A stretch of DNA of 64,000 nt from Pseudomonas sp. MWU16-30317 (GCF_020515695.1 NZ_JAIWJA010000012.1:121189-185188); one strand, 5' to 3'. Positions 44,610-54,272 are shown, counted from the stretch's first letter. Made by a program: numbers and translations. The notes: generated by a model from the letters alone, not told the origin.

Positions 44610-45512
44610 ATGAAAATGCTTAATGAAATGGCGGTATTTTCACAAGTCGTTGACAGTGGCAGTTTTTCGGCCGCTGCGCGCAAACTCGCACTTACGACTT
44701 CCGCCGTGAGCCGCCATGTCGGACGCCTGGAAAAACATCTCGGCGGAAGATTACTGCTTCGCACCACCCGCGCGCTGTCGCTCACCGAGCTGGGCCAGCA
44801 GGTTTACGCTTCCTGCGAACGGATGTTGGGAAACGCGCGCGAAGTCCATGCACTGGCCGGCAGTTACGGGGTCAGCCCCACCGGTACACTACGTCTCAGC
44901 GCGCCTGTGGTATTTGGTCAAAACTGGTTGGCGCCAAAGTTGCCAGGCTTTCTGGAAGCGTTTCCCAACGTCAATGTGACGTTGACGTTGATCGACCGCC
45001 CTGTCGACTTGGTGAACGATGGTGTGGACCTTGCAATCCGGATCGGCGATACAATTGCACCGGGCTTGATAACGCGGCCACTCTGCACATTCAAGTATCT
45101 GCTGATCGCGTCGCCCGATTATCTGCTCCGGCATGGGACACCGGCGTCGCCTGAAGAACTCTCCAAACACCGCTGCAGCTACCTCGGGTATGGCCAGTTT
45201 GGTCATGACTGGACCTTGACCGACGGGACCCGTTCCGTTTCGGTGAGTGTGACTGGCCGCCTGATCATAAACAACAGCGCAGCGCTGGTCGCCGCAGTGG
45301 CAGAGGGTGGTTCAATAGGCCTGGTTCCGGAATTTGCGGCGCAGTCCGCAATGAAGGATGGCCGGGTTGTTCGCATATTATCCGAGTGGAATTTGTCCGA
45401 GCCTTACGTCGGATCTGTGCAGTTTGTGTATACACCAGGGCGGTTTATCGCACAAAAAATAAGGGCTTTCATTGACTATTTCGTCAGCGACGGACCTGTA
45501 TCTCCCAAGTAG
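44610..45512 (+). CDS. LysR-family regulator (CrgA-like)
   Basis: 300 residues. The HTH is MAVFSQVVDSGSFSAAARKL then TTSAVSRHVGRLEKHLGGRLL, followed by the CrgA/DhcR-type mark TRALSLTELGQQVYASCERML. The effector domain includes GTLRLSAPVVFGQNWLAPKLP. Such regulators commonly sit divergent to a single oxidoreductase, as here with the MDR gene. The 245 bp between them include an AT-rich stretch at 44365-44420 suited to promoters. Confidence 0.92.
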   Translation: MKMLNEMAVFSQVVDSGSFSAAARKLALTTSAVSRHVGRLEKHLGGRLLLRTTRALSLTELGQQVYASCERMLGNAREVHALAGSYGVSPTGTLRLSAPVVFGQNWLAPKLPGFLEAFPNVNVTLTLIDRPVDLVNDGVDLAIRIGDTIAPGLITRPLCTFKYLLIASPDYLLRHGTPASPEELSKHRCSYLGYGQFGHDWTLTDGTRSVSVSVTGRLIINNSAALVAAVAEGGSIGLVPEFAAQSAMKDGRVVRILSEWNLSEPYVGSVQFVYTPGRFIAQKIRAFIDYFVSDGPVSPK

Positions 45513-45945
45513 AGGTCGCCTCTTCACAGCGCAAACTCCAGACCTCCGCCTCCTGAGCGGCATTATGGTCGGTCTAAAAGAAAGGTGGGGACAAAGGGTG
45601 ACCGGCAATGCCAAATCCGGATCGAAATACGTACCCATGCTAAGAACAAACCAAAATTTGGCCAGGGCGACGGCGACACGCCATTTTCCAGCAGATGGGG
45701 CAATTCAATCGAGAAGATTGCCTGGTCAAACACCAGTCTACGGTTGTCTGGATGATATATCGAGAGTGAGTCACAGTGTCACCCCACACATGCTTAAAAC
45801 TGCGGCTCGCGCATGTCCAAGGTGGGTCACTCACCAATACTCGGAACCTTGTTGCGTTGGCGCTCGGGCATGAAGCCGAATACTCTGTTCCCGACAATTC
45901 CTTCAGGTACTGTGGTCACGATCAGGCTTGGGGTCAAATCTTGAC
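45513..45945. other. Gene-free junction region
   Basis: 433 bp after the LysR gene with no supported gene. It holds the second exact copy of AAAGGTGGGGACAA (45581-45594). A leftward open frame at 45640-45897 has unusual composition (rich in Cys, Ser and Arg), no recognisable motif and no ribosome site, so I do not call it. Confidence 0.5.
45581..45594. repeat. AAAGGTGGGGACAA element (copy 2)
   Basis: Exact 14-bp match to 27100-27113 on the same strand. Like the first copy it lies at the border of decayed sequence. Confidence 0.4.
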
Positions 45946-46191
45946 TCATAAGGCTAATCCCAGGCGCATGGCATCGAGCATGGCGGCGTGCACGTTGCGA
46001 CTGCTGAGTGCATCACCGATACGGTACAGGGCAAAACCATCACGCTCCTTTGCCGGCTGCGCCTGCAGTTGCAGGAACGCTGGAATATCCAACACGCCGT
46101 CGTTGGCGGACAGGGCCCGCAGCGCGTCGAACACTTCGTCCAGCGGCGCAGTGCCGCGCTCGACCACCAGTTTGTCGGCGCGGCGCTGCAT
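45946..46191 (-). pseudogene. C-terminal fragment of an NADH:flavin oxidoreductase (DgcA-like)
   Basis: About 80 codons reading ADKLVVERGTAPLDEVFDAL, LYRIGDALSSRNVHAAMLDA and a normal end. This is the closing part of old-yellow-enzyme-type Fe-S/flavin oxidoreductases related to dimethylglycine demethylase DgcA. The remaining roughly 600 residues are missing. It stops abruptly at 46191-46195, where an ABC-ATPase fragment on the other strand begins. Confidence 0.7.
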
Positions 46192-46194
46192 CAG

Positions 46195-46574
46195 CGTCTA
46201 CCCGGTGAACTCTCCGGTGGCCAGAAGCAGCGCGTGGCCATCGCACGTGCCCTGGCCGCCGATCCCCGCCTGATAATCTGCGACGAAGAGACCTTGGCCC
46301 TGGACAAGCTGATCCAGCAAGGCATTATCAACCTGCTGTTGCGCTTGCAAAAGGAATTGGACGTGTCGTACCTGTTCATCACCCATGACATCGCGACCGT
46401 GCGCGCCATCGCCGATCGCGTCGTGGTCATGCACCGCGGTCGTGTGGTGCAACAAGGCTCGCGCGAAGAAGTCTCAACCCTCCCCATCCCGCTTACCCCG
46501 AACACTTGCTCGCCTGCGAGCCCCGGATGCATCAAGGATGGCTGGATGCGATGAGGCTGGTAGAGGCTTGCTGA
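46195..46574 (+). pseudogene. Peptide-type ABC transporter ATPase fragment, 5'-truncated and frameshifted
   Basis: It begins in the middle of the signature motif region (LPGELSGGQKQRVAIARALA), then LIICDE (Walker B), LFITHDIATVRAIADRVVVM and RGRVVQQGSREEV. Walker A and the first half are absent. After EEV, near 46470, the frame is lost by one base. The next frame restores the DppF/OppF-type tail (LNPPHPAYPEHLLACEPRM, then HQGWLDAM and a TGA at 46572-46574). Within the signature, TLALDKL replaces the expected TSALDxL (S to L). It is a dead gene remnant. Confidence 0.8.
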
Positions 46575-46595
46575 TGGGAGAAGCGCTTGCGCCGC

Positions 46596-47507
46596 CTATC
46601 GCCTCATCAATTCCTTGAACGACGCCATGAGATAGTCCTTCACCTCGAAGAAATTTCCGCTGTGGGGCCGCCCTGGGTCCCAGACCAGCCCCACATCCAT
46701 GGACGGTACCGCATCGATCAACTGCCGTCTGACGATCCGGTGCCCATCCAGCGACCATGGTCGGTAGACCAGATCGGACAGAATCGTCACGCCCTGCCCC
46801 GCCGCCACCAAACTGCGAACGGCCTCGATCGAGGAACTGCGATAGCCCAGGTTCGGCTGCAGGCCGTAATGGTTCCAGTACTTTTCGACGGTGGAGACGT
46901 GTTCGTCCATGTCCAACAGGATGTAGCGCTGCTTGGCCACCTGATCGAGGCTGACGCGATTAGCGTTCATCAAAGGATGCTCAGGATGACCCCACAGTTG
47001 GCGTGGCGAGCGAATCAAGGGTTCGCAGGACAATGATTTGTCGTCCGGGAAATTGGAGGCCAGCAACAGCGCCATTTCGAGCTTGCCAGTATTGATATCG
47101 TCTTCGATATCAGCACGTTTCAATTCGCTGAAGCTGGGTTCCAGATCGGGGAATTTCTTCTCCAGAGCCCTGATCAGGGGCGACAGCACATAGGCGGAAA
47201 TGGTCTCGGTCACACCGATGTGCAGTGGGCCGCTGGCGCTCGATACTCTCAAGGCCACAGACTCCATCGCGTCATGCAATCCACTTTCTATCTGCTGCGC
47301 ATGCCTTAGGAAGCGTGCACCGGCGTCGGTCAAACGTAAGCCGCCGGCATGGCGAGTGAACAAGGTCGCGCCCACGGTCGACTCAAGCCCCTTGAGCGAA
47401 GCCGTCATCGATGACTGCGTCACATGGCAACGCTGCGCCGCTTTGGAAATCTGACCCGTGTCGGCAATGGCAACGAAGTGCTGGAGTTGCTTGAGGGTGG
47501 GGAGCAT
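46596..47507 (-). CDS. LysR-family transcriptional regulator
   Basis: 303 residues with HTH LKQLQHFVAIADTGQISKAA then CHVTQSSMTASLKGLES, and an effector domain from about 90 (GPLHIGVTETISAYVLSPLI). It resembles CynR/OxyR-side LTTRs. It is divergent from the molybdopterin-reductase fusion gene with 98 bp between starts. That interval contains GATAA (47518-47522) and TTATC (47543-47547) in inverted orientation, a possible LysR contact. It most likely activates the 47606-53496 operon. Confidence 0.9.
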   Translation of the reverse strand: MLPTLKQLQHFVAIADTGQISKAAQRCHVTQSSMTASLKGLESTVGATLFTRHAGGLRLTDAGARFLRHAQQIESGLHDAMESVALRVSSASGPLHIGVTETISAYVLSPLIRALEKKFPDLEPSFSELKRADIEDDINTGKLEMALLLASNFPDDKSLSCEPLIRSPRQLWGHPEHPLMNANRVSLDQVAKQRYILLDMDEHVSTVEKYWNHYGLQPNLGYRSSSIEAVRSLVAAGQGVTILSDLVYRPWSLDGHRIVRRQLIDAVPSMDVGLVWDPGRPHSGNFFEVKDYLMASFKELMRR

Positions 47508-47605
47508 CGATTGCCTCGATAATGCAATACCAGTTTATTGAGTTATCAATGTGTCGGCGGCCAGTAATAACATTCAGCCATCAGGTTTGCCATGGGCGAT
47601 GAGTG

Positions 47606-50600
47606 ATGACCGCTACGCAACGACACGACAAAGTGGGTTACTGCACTCTGTGCCGCTCGCGCTGCGGTACCGTCAACGTTGTCGAAAACGATCAACTCAT
47701 CGAGGTTCGCCCCAACCCCGAGCATCCCACCGGCAAGGCCATGTGCTTGAAGGGCAAGGCGGCGCCCGAGCTGCTGCACAGCGCCGATCGGCAGCTGTCA
47801 CCGATGCGGCGCACCCACCCCAAGGGGCATCCTGATCCGGGTTGGAAAATCATCTCCTGGGAGGAGGCGCTGAATGAAGTGGCCCAGCGCCTGGCTGCCG
47901 CGAGACGAGATGCAGGGGCGGAATCCGTCGCGTTCGCCGTGACCACGCCCAGCGGCACGCCGCTGAGCGACAGCATCGACTGGATCGAGCGTTTCATCCG
48001 CCTCTATGGCAGCCCCAATACCTGTTATGCCACCGAGATCTGCAACTGGCACAAGGACCACGCCCACGCCTTCACTTTCGGTTGCGGCATGCCGACCGCC
48101 GATTATCGGCAGGCGGACCTGATCCTGTTGTGGGGGCACAACCCGACCAATACCTGGCTGGCCCAGGCTGAAGCGATTGGCGCGGGGCAGGCCGCGGGCG
48201 CGAAAATGATTGTGGTCGATCCACGCAAGACCGCTCTGGCAGGGGAAGCCGATAGCTGGCTGCGCGTGTGCCCGGGCACCGATCTGGCGTTGGCGATGGG
48301 CCTCGCCTGGCAGTTGATCGAAAACGACAGCTATGACCAGGCATTCGTTCGCCAGTGGAGTAATGGACCGCTGCTGGTGCGCGCCGACAACGGCCACTTT
48401 CTGCGCTGTGCGGACCTCGGTCTGGAGGGCGATCAGGATTTCGTGGTCTGGGATGCAACTCGCCAGGCACCCAGGGCCTCGGCACCGATGACTGCAGAAG
48501 CAATGCAACGAGTGGCGCTGCGTGGAACGTTCGAGGTGCAGCTCACCACGCAAGAACTGCCGATCGCCTGCTCGCCAGCCTTTGAACTGTACGCGCGCGA
48601 GTGTGCGCTCTACACCCCGCAACGAGTCGAAGCCCTGACGCATATACCGATGGCGCAGTTGCAACAGGCCGCTGCGCTGATCGGATCTGCCTCGCGGGTG
48701 GCGTTTCATGCATGGTCGGGGGTCGGACAGCAAGCCAACGCGTCGCAAACCGATCGAGCCATGGCATGCCTGTATGCACTGACGGGCAGCTTCGACGCGG
48801 ATGGCGGCAATCGCCTGTATCCAAAACTGCCTTACAACCCTGTGATGTCCTTCGACCTGCTGGCGCCCGAGCAGCGCGTCAAGGCCCTGGGCCTCGACGA
48901 ACGTCCTCTCGGCCCGCCCTCGCAAGGTTGGGTGACGGCTCGGGATTTGTACAAGGCTATCGTCCACGGCCAACCTTACGCCATCCGTACACTGGTGGCA
49001 TTTGGTACCAACCTGTTGATGTCCCAACCCGATGTTCATCTGGGCGAGCAAGCGCTCGAGGCGCTGGATTTCTACGTGCACTGCGACCTCTTCGAGTCCC
49101 CCAGTGCGCGCTATGCCGACATTTTTCTGCCGGTCAACACCCCATGGGAGCGGGAAGGCCTGCGCCTGGGCTTCGAGATTTCCGCCGAGGCCAGTCGCCT
49201 GGTGCAGTTGCGCCAGCGCATGGTGTCGCCGCGGGGGGAGTCACGTTCGGACACCGAGATCGTCTTCGACCTGGCCGCACGGCTGGGCATGGACCAGGAA
49301 TTCTTCGGCGGCTCGCTGGATGCGGGATGGAACCACATGCTCGAACCGCTCGGCCTGAGCGTCGAACAACTGCGCGCCAATCCGCAAGGTATCTTCGTCG
49401 ACCTGCCGGATCACACGTGCAAGTACGCTCACAAGGCTCGCCATCAGGGCTTCGATACCCCTACCGGACTGGTGGAGCTGTACTCCGAAAAACTCCTGCG
49501 CCATGGCTACGCGCCGCTGCCGCGTGCCACTGCGATCGATCCAAGCCTGGAAGCGGCCTACCGCAACTTTCCCATGGTGTTGACCTCGGCCAAGAACGGC
49601 TATTTTTGCCATAGCCAGCACCGCAGCCTGGCCTCACTGCGGCGCAAGGCGCTGCACCCCGTGCTGGAAATTTCAACCGACCTGGCCAGCGTCCAGCAGA
49701 TCGAAAACGGCGATACCGTCGTGGTAACCACTGACCAAGGCCAGGCGCACTTCTCGGCCAGTATCGCCGAGGGCCTGCACCCGGCCGTGGTGGTCGGTGA
49801 ATACGGTTGGTGGCAGCGCTGTGAGGCTCTGGGGCAGAATGAACTGCCGCCATCGGGCAGTCAGAACAGCAACTTCAACAGTCTGGTGGGCAACGCAGCC
49901 ATCGACCCCATCAGTGGCTCATCGCCGCTGCGCGCCTATCGCTGCAGCGTGCGACGAGACACCGCCAATGATGAACAACACTGCCGTTGGGAAGACCTGC
50001 GGTCCTTCAGGGTGACCGCCCTCAAGGCTGAGGCAGGGGACGTCACCACGGTGAGCTTCGAGGCCAGTGACGGCGGCCGCGTGCCTGATTTCCACCCTGG
50101 CCAACACCTCACCGTGCAACTGGCGACACCCCGCGAGCCGAGCCTGCGCTCCTACTCACTCACCGGCCCGGCGCGCCTGGCGCAACGCTGCGGTTATCAG
50201 ATTTCGGTGCGCCGGGCCTTGGCCACTGATGCCTCGGGCCGCGCCCAGGTTGGCATCGCCTCAGGCTTTATCAACGATCACCTGCAGGTTGGCGACACGT
50301 TGCTGGCACGCATGCCCTCGGGACACTTCATCCTGCCGATGCACGCTCGCCGCCCCTTGGTACTCATCGCTTCCGGCATCGGCATCACGCCGTTCCTGAA
50401 CCTGCTCGAATCGCTGCGCGGCCAAGCGCAGACCCCTTCGATCCTGTTGCTTTACGGCAATCGCAACGGCATTGCCCATGCGTTCAAGGAGCGACTCGCT
50501 GAATTGGTCGAGGCAATGCCCAAGGTCAAACTGATCAATTACTACAGCGCTCCCGCCGCTGCCGATCGGCCAGGCCAGGACTATGACGTGGTCGGTCGGG

Positions 50601-51031
50601 TCAGCGTCGACGATCTGCCCAAGGCGCTGCTGCGCCAGCGCCCATTGTTCTATCTGTGCGGGTCGAGCGCCATGATGAGCGACGTCAATACTCGCCTGCT
50701 TGAGCGCGGTGTACCGCGCTTCGATATTCAGCAAGAAGCATTCAAGTCGCCAGTCAAACCGCAAATCCGACCCGGGCAAGTCCACGACGTGACCTTCAGC
50801 CGATCGGGCATCACCGCTCAATGGACATCCGCCGACGGCTCGCTGCTGAGCTTCGCCGAAAAACTTGGCGTGCGCTTGCCCAGCGGCTGCCGTGTCGGGC
50901 AGTGCGAGAGCTGCGCGGTCACTGTGCAGCACGGCAGTGTGGTGCACCTGCACGGCCAGGAACCTGACCTTGCGGCAATGTGCCTGGCCTGCCAGGCAAT
51001 ACCGTCCAGCGCAATCACGCTGGATGCTTGA
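47606..51031 (+). CDS. Molybdopterin oxidoreductase fused to flavin reductase and [2Fe-2S] ferredoxin
   Basis: A 1141-residue three-module enzyme. Residues 1 to about 780 form a bis-MGD molybdenum (or tungsten) subunit with an N-terminal [4Fe-4S] site at C13, C16, C20 and C47 and a likely metal-ligand Cys146 in ATEICNWHKD, as in formate dehydrogenase/NasA-type enzymes. About 800-1040 is a ferredoxin-reductase-type module: RSYSLTGP for flavin and IASGIGITPFLNLL plus YLCGSSAMM for NAD(P)H. The tail is a plant-type [2Fe-2S] ferredoxin (C1095, C1100, C1103, then C1126/C1129). All electron carriers between NAD(P)H and the metal site are thus on one chain. No signal peptide, so cytoplasmic. It is co-directional with an ornithine cyclodeaminase-family gene and an AtoE-type transporter. 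The substrate is unknown. Confidence 0.92.
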   Translation: MTATQRHDKVGYCTLCRSRCGTVNVVENDQLIEVRPNPEHPTGKAMCLKGKAAPELLHSADRQLSPMRRTHPKGHPDPGWKIISWEEALNEVAQRLAAARRDAGAESVAFAVTTPSGTPLSDSIDWIERFIRLYGSPNTCYATEICNWHKDHAHAFTFGCGMPTADYRQADLILLWGHNPTNTWLAQAEAIGAGQAAGAKMIVVDPRKTALAGEADSWLRVCPGTDLALAMGLAWQLIENDSYDQAFVRQWSNGPLLVRADNGHFLRCADLGLEGDQDFVVWDATRQAPRASAPMTAEAMQRVALRGTFEVQLTTQELPIACSPAFELYARECALYTPQRVEALTHIPMAQLQQAAALIGSASRVAFHAWSGVGQQANASQTDRAMACLYALTGSFDADGGNRLYPKLPYNPVMSFDLLAPEQRVKALGLDERPLGPPSQGWVTARDLYKAIVHGQPYAIRTLVAFGTNLLMSQPDVHLGEQALEALDFYVHCDLFESPSARYADIFLPVNTPWEREGLRLGFEISAEASRLVQLRQRMVSPRGESRSDTEIVFDLAARLGMDQEFFGGSLDAGWNHMLEPLGLSVEQLRANPQGIFVDLPDHTCKYAHKARHQGFDTPTGLVELYSEKLLRHGYAPLPRATAIDPSLEAAYRNFPMVLTSAKNGYFCHSQHRSLASLRRKALHPVLEISTDLASVQQIENGDTVVVTTDQGQAHFSASIAEGLHPAVVVGEYGWWQRCEALGQNELPPSGSQNSNFNSLVGNAAIDPISGSSPLRAYRCSVRRDTANDEQHCRWEDLRSFRVTALKAEAGDVTTVSFEASDGGRVPDFHPGQHLTVQLATPREPSLRSYSLTGPARLAQRCGYQISVRRALATDASGRAQVGIASGFINDHLQVGDTLLARMPSGHFILPMHARRPLVLIASGIGITPFLNLLESLRGQAQTPSILLLYGNRNGIAHAFKERLAELVEAMPKVKLINYYSAPAAADRPGQDYDVVGRVSVDDLPKALLRQRPLFYLCGSSAMMSDVNTRLLERGVPRFDIQQEAFKSPVKPQIRPGQVHDVTFSRSGITAQWTSADGSLLSFAEKLGVRLPSGCRVGQCESCAVTVQHGSVVHLHGQEPDLAAMCLACQAIPSSAITLDA

Positions 51032-51055
51032 TATGACCCATGAACCAGGTGAAGC

Positions 51056-51997
51056 ATGCTGATCATCGACACAGAAAAAACCCGAGCGCTGTTGCCTTTC
51101 GAGCAGTTGGTGCCCGCCCTTGCCCAAGCATTCCGGGAAGAGGTACAGGTGCCATTGCGGCATAACCATGCCATCCATCCTGACTCGGCGATGCCCGGCT
51201 GCATGTTACTGATGCCGGCCTGGAACAATCAGGGCTTTCTCGGCATCAAGACCGTCACCATTTACCCGCAAAACGCGGCCGTCGGCCTTCCCGGCCTGCA
51301 CTCGACCTACATGCTGCACAGCGCAACCACCGGTGCGCCCTTGGCACTGATCGATGGCAATGAAATCACCTCCCGGCGCACGGCCGCAGCCTCGGCCCTG
51401 GCCGCCGATTACCTGAGCCGTGCGCAGTCGAGTTCACTGCTGGTGGTCGGCGCCGGTCGCGTCGCCAGTCTGCTGCCCTACGCCTATCGCGTGATCCGCC
51501 CGATTCAGCGCGTGGCGGTATGGGATATCAACCCGGCTCAGGCCACGCGCCTCGTCGATCAGTTGCAAGCGGATGGCTTCGAAGCCCAGGTAGCCGATGA
51601 CCTGGGGCAAGCCTGCGCGGCGGCCGACATCGTGACCTGCGCCACCCTGTCGACCACACCACTTATCCGACGCGAGTGGCTCAAGCCTGGCACCCATCTG
51701 GACCTGATAGGCGGCTTTACCCCGCTGATGCGCGAAAGCGACGACGCCTGCTTCGACGGTACCGAGGTGTTTATCGATACCGCCGAAGCACCGATGAAAG
51801 CCGGCGATCTGCTGAGCCCACTGCAGAGTGGAGTGCTGCAGCGTACCGATATCCGTGCCGACCTGGCAGCCCTGTGCAGGGATCTGCATCCGGGGCGCAC
51901 CGGCGAAACGCAGATCACCGTATTCAAGGCCGTGGGCACCGCCCTGGAGGATCTGGCCGCCGCCCAACTGGTTTACCTGCAAGTCACTAATAATTAG
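51056..51997 (+). CDS. Ornithine cyclodeaminase/mu-crystallin-family protein
   Basis: 313 residues. The family includes ornithine cyclodeaminase, alanine dehydrogenase (archaeal) and ketimine/pyrroline-2-carboxylate reductases, all NAD(P)H-binding. Seen are GCMLLMPAWNNQGFLGIKTV near 45, LIDGNEITSRRTAAASALAA near 100, a Rossmann-type LLVVGAGRVASLL near 127, and HLDLIGGFTPLMRE near 220. The ATG is 25 bp after the fusion gene's stop, and a transporter gene follows 57 bp later, so all three form one unit. A reductive step on a cyclic or linear imine is the most natural reading. Confidence 0.9.
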   Translation: MLIIDTEKTRALLPFEQLVPALAQAFREEVQVPLRHNHAIHPDSAMPGCMLLMPAWNNQGFLGIKTVTIYPQNAAVGLPGLHSTYMLHSATTGAPLALIDGNEITSRRTAAASALAADYLSRAQSSSLLVVGAGRVASLLPYAYRVIRPIQRVAVWDINPAQATRLVDQLQADGFEAQVADDLGQACAAADIVTCATLSTTPLIRREWLKPGTHLDLIGGFTPLMRESDDACFDGTEVFIDTAEAPMKAGDLLSPLQSGVLQRTDIRADLAALCRDLHPGRTGETQITVFKAVGTALEDLAAAQLVYLQVTNN

Positions 51998-52053
51998 AAC
52001 GTCTGACCTTTTTTGTATGACTGCCTTCCACTCGTCCCATCAGGAAGACACCC

Positions 52054-53496
52054 ATGAAAGAATCCGTGCTGCACCGTGACACCCTCAAAGAAGACCTTGG
52101 CTTTTTCGAGAGAATTGCCGTTAGTGTTTCCAACTGGTCGGAACGTTGGTTTCCCGACTCCTATGTATTTGCCGCTTTGGCGGTGATTCTGGTCGCGGTA
52201 TGCGCACTGGCCTCGGGGGCCTCGGTGAAGTCTGTGGCCGGCGCCTTCGGTGATGGCTACTGGAGCCTGATTCCGTTCACCATGCAATTGTCCTTCGTGG
52301 CCATCTCGGGCTACGTGTGCGCGGTCTCGCCGATGGCTTCCAGGCTGATCGAAAAGCTCGCCGCCCTGCCCCGCTCGGCACGCGCCGCCGTGACCTTCGT
52401 GGCGCTGGTCAGCATGGCCCTGTCCCTGGTCAACTGGGCGATCAGCATGGTGTTCAGCAGCCTGCTGGTGCGCGCCCTCGCACGCCGTACCGGGCTGCGG
52501 ATGGACTACCGCGCCGCCAGTGCCGCCGCCTATCTGGGCATGGGCGCGACTTGGGCACTGGGCCTGACGTCTGCCGCCGCGCAGATCCAGGCCAACCCGG
52601 CGAGCCTGCCCAAGTCGCTGCTGGACATCACCGGGATCATTCCCTTTGCGCAGACTATTTTCCTGTGGCAGTCGATGACCATGGCAGTGGTGCTGATCGT
52701 GGTGTCGTTGCTGGTGGCCTGGTTCTCGACCCCGGCCCCTGAACGTGCGCATACCGCCCAGGATATGGGTGTGGATTTGAGCGAGCCTGTCACGGACACA
52801 AAAAGCGAACGGCGCCCGGGCGAATGGCTGGAGCACAGTCCGGTCCTGACCCTGCTGATGGTGGCGTTGGGCGGGATCTGGTTGTTCAACGAGTTCACCA
52901 CCAAGGACCCGCTCTACGCAATCTCTTCACTCAACACCTACAACATCCTGTTCCTCATGCTGGGCATGTTGCTGTGCTGGAGGCCCCGACGCTTCCTGGA
53001 TGCGGTGGCCAAATCGGTACCGTCACTGGCAGGAATGCTCATTCAGTTTCCGCTCTATGGCGCCATCGCCTTCATGATGACCAAGGCACCGGGTATCGAC
53101 GGCGCGACTCTTTCACACCACATCGCCGCCGCGTTCGTCACCGTGGCCGACAGCAATACCTTTGCTCCGGTGATGGGTGCCTATTCGGCGGTGCTGGGCT
53201 TTCTGATTCCGTCCGGGGGCGGTAAGTGGATCATTGAAGCGCCCTACGTGATGCAGGCAGCCAACGAATTGAAGGTCAATCTCGGCTGGGCCGTGCAGGT
53301 GTACAACGCCGCTGAAGCATTGCCAAATCTGATCAATCCGTTCTGGATGCTGCCGATGCTGGGGATTCTGGGTATCAAGGCACGGGATGTAGTGGGCTTC
53401 ACCTTTACCCAGCTACTCGTGCACGCGCCACTGGTACTGCTGATGCTGTGGGGGTTTTCGATGACGCTGGATTATGTTGCGCCCGTGATGCCTTGA
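52054..53496 (+). CDS. AtoE-type short-chain fatty acid transporter
   Basis: 480-residue inner-membrane protein with about 12 TM helices in two halves. The family landmarks are FPDSYVFAALAVILVAVCALASG in pieces, LSLVNWAISMVFSSLLVR near 130, FAPVMGAYSAVLGFLIPSGGGKW near 380, and AEALPNLINPFWMLPMLG near 440. AtoE proteins import short-chain (C3-C4-like) acids such as butyrate or acetoacetate. In this operon it should bring in the substrate of the molybdopterin fusion enzyme or export its product. A fecR-like pseudogene starts two bases after the stop. Confidence 0.93.
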   Translation: MKESVLHRDTLKEDLGFFERIAVSVSNWSERWFPDSYVFAALAVILVAVCALASGASVKSVAGAFGDGYWSLIPFTMQLSFVAISGYVCAVSPMASRLIEKLAALPRSARAAVTFVALVSMALSLVNWAISMVFSSLLVRALARRTGLRMDYRAASAAAYLGMGATWALGLTSAAAQIQANPASLPKSLLDITGIIPFAQTIFLWQSMTMAVVLIVVSLLVAWFSTPAPERAHTAQDMGVDLSEPVTDTKSERRPGEWLEHSPVLTLLMVALGGIWLFNEFTTKDPLYAISSLNTYNILFLMLGMLLCWRPRRFLDAVAKSVPSLAGMLIQFPLYGAIAFMMTKAPGIDGATLSHHIAAAFVTVADSNTFAPVMGAYSAVLGFLIPSGGGKWIIEAPYVMQAANELKVNLGWAVQVYNAAEALPNLINPFWMLPMLGILGIKARDVVGFTFTQLLVHAPLVLLMLWGFSMTLDYVAPVMP

Positions 53497-53498
53497 TT

Positions 53499-54272
53499 AT
53501 GTCGACGCGTAACTCAGAGGAGCTGGATCCGGCCGTTGTCGACACGGCGATCCACTGGCTAGTGCGCCTGCGATTCAACCAGGCAGATGAACACACATAG
53601 CGCATTTTCGAACACTGGCTACAGCAGCGCCCGGAGCATTTGTTGGCGTGGCAGCGTGTGCAAGCGCTAGGGGATGAATTCGCAGGCATCCCGGCTCAGC
53701 TCGCCCGACAAACCCTCGACAGCAGCGGCCGTGGAATGCGTCGACGCAAATGCCTGAAGCTGCTGGGTCTATTGACCACGGTCAGTGCAACCGCCTGGCT
53801 CGGCCGAGATTACACACCGCTACCGGCCATGCTTGCGCAGCAGCATAGTGGCACCGGCGAACAACGAAGCTTCCAGCTGGATGATGGCAGCCTGATCCAG
53901 CTCAACAGCAACAGCGCTGTCGACAGCGTTTTTGACACACACAGACGCCTGATCATTTTGCGCCGTGGTGAAATCATCGTGAACGTCGGCGCGGATGAGC
54001 GCTCGACGCAACCGCGACCTTTTTGGGTGCAGACACGCGACGGAGTCATCCGCGCCCAGAGCCCGCGCTTTCTGGCGCGCGAGCGTGACGACGGTACTCT
54101 GCTCGCGTTTCAGGGACGGGCCGTCACGGTCTTCCCTGGATACCGCCGGCCCGTTACCGACAGCGTTGGCGGCAGCGTTGGCGGCAGCGTTGCGACCCGA
54201 ACCCCATTGCTGTTTACCTCAGGCGGGGTCCGTGAGTTCAGGGATAACGGCCTTGATACCTGCTATTGCTGA
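53499..54272 (+). pseudogene. FecR-like anti-sigma factor gene, nonsense mutation and 3' truncation
   Basis: From ATG 53499 the frame reads FecR N-terminal sequence (PAVVDTAIHWLVRLRFNQAD), hits TAG at 53598-53600 (codon 34) and continues in frame with IFEHWLQQRPEHLLAWQRV, a single-TM-like segment near KLLGLLTTVSATAWL, and the FecR core (RSFQLDDGSLIQLNSNSAVD, LRRGEIIVNVG). Homology stops near 54240 and the frame closes at 54272, well short of the usual 320 residues. No sigma factor or receptor gene is next to it. A Crp-like gene tail begins at the break. Confidence 0.85.
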
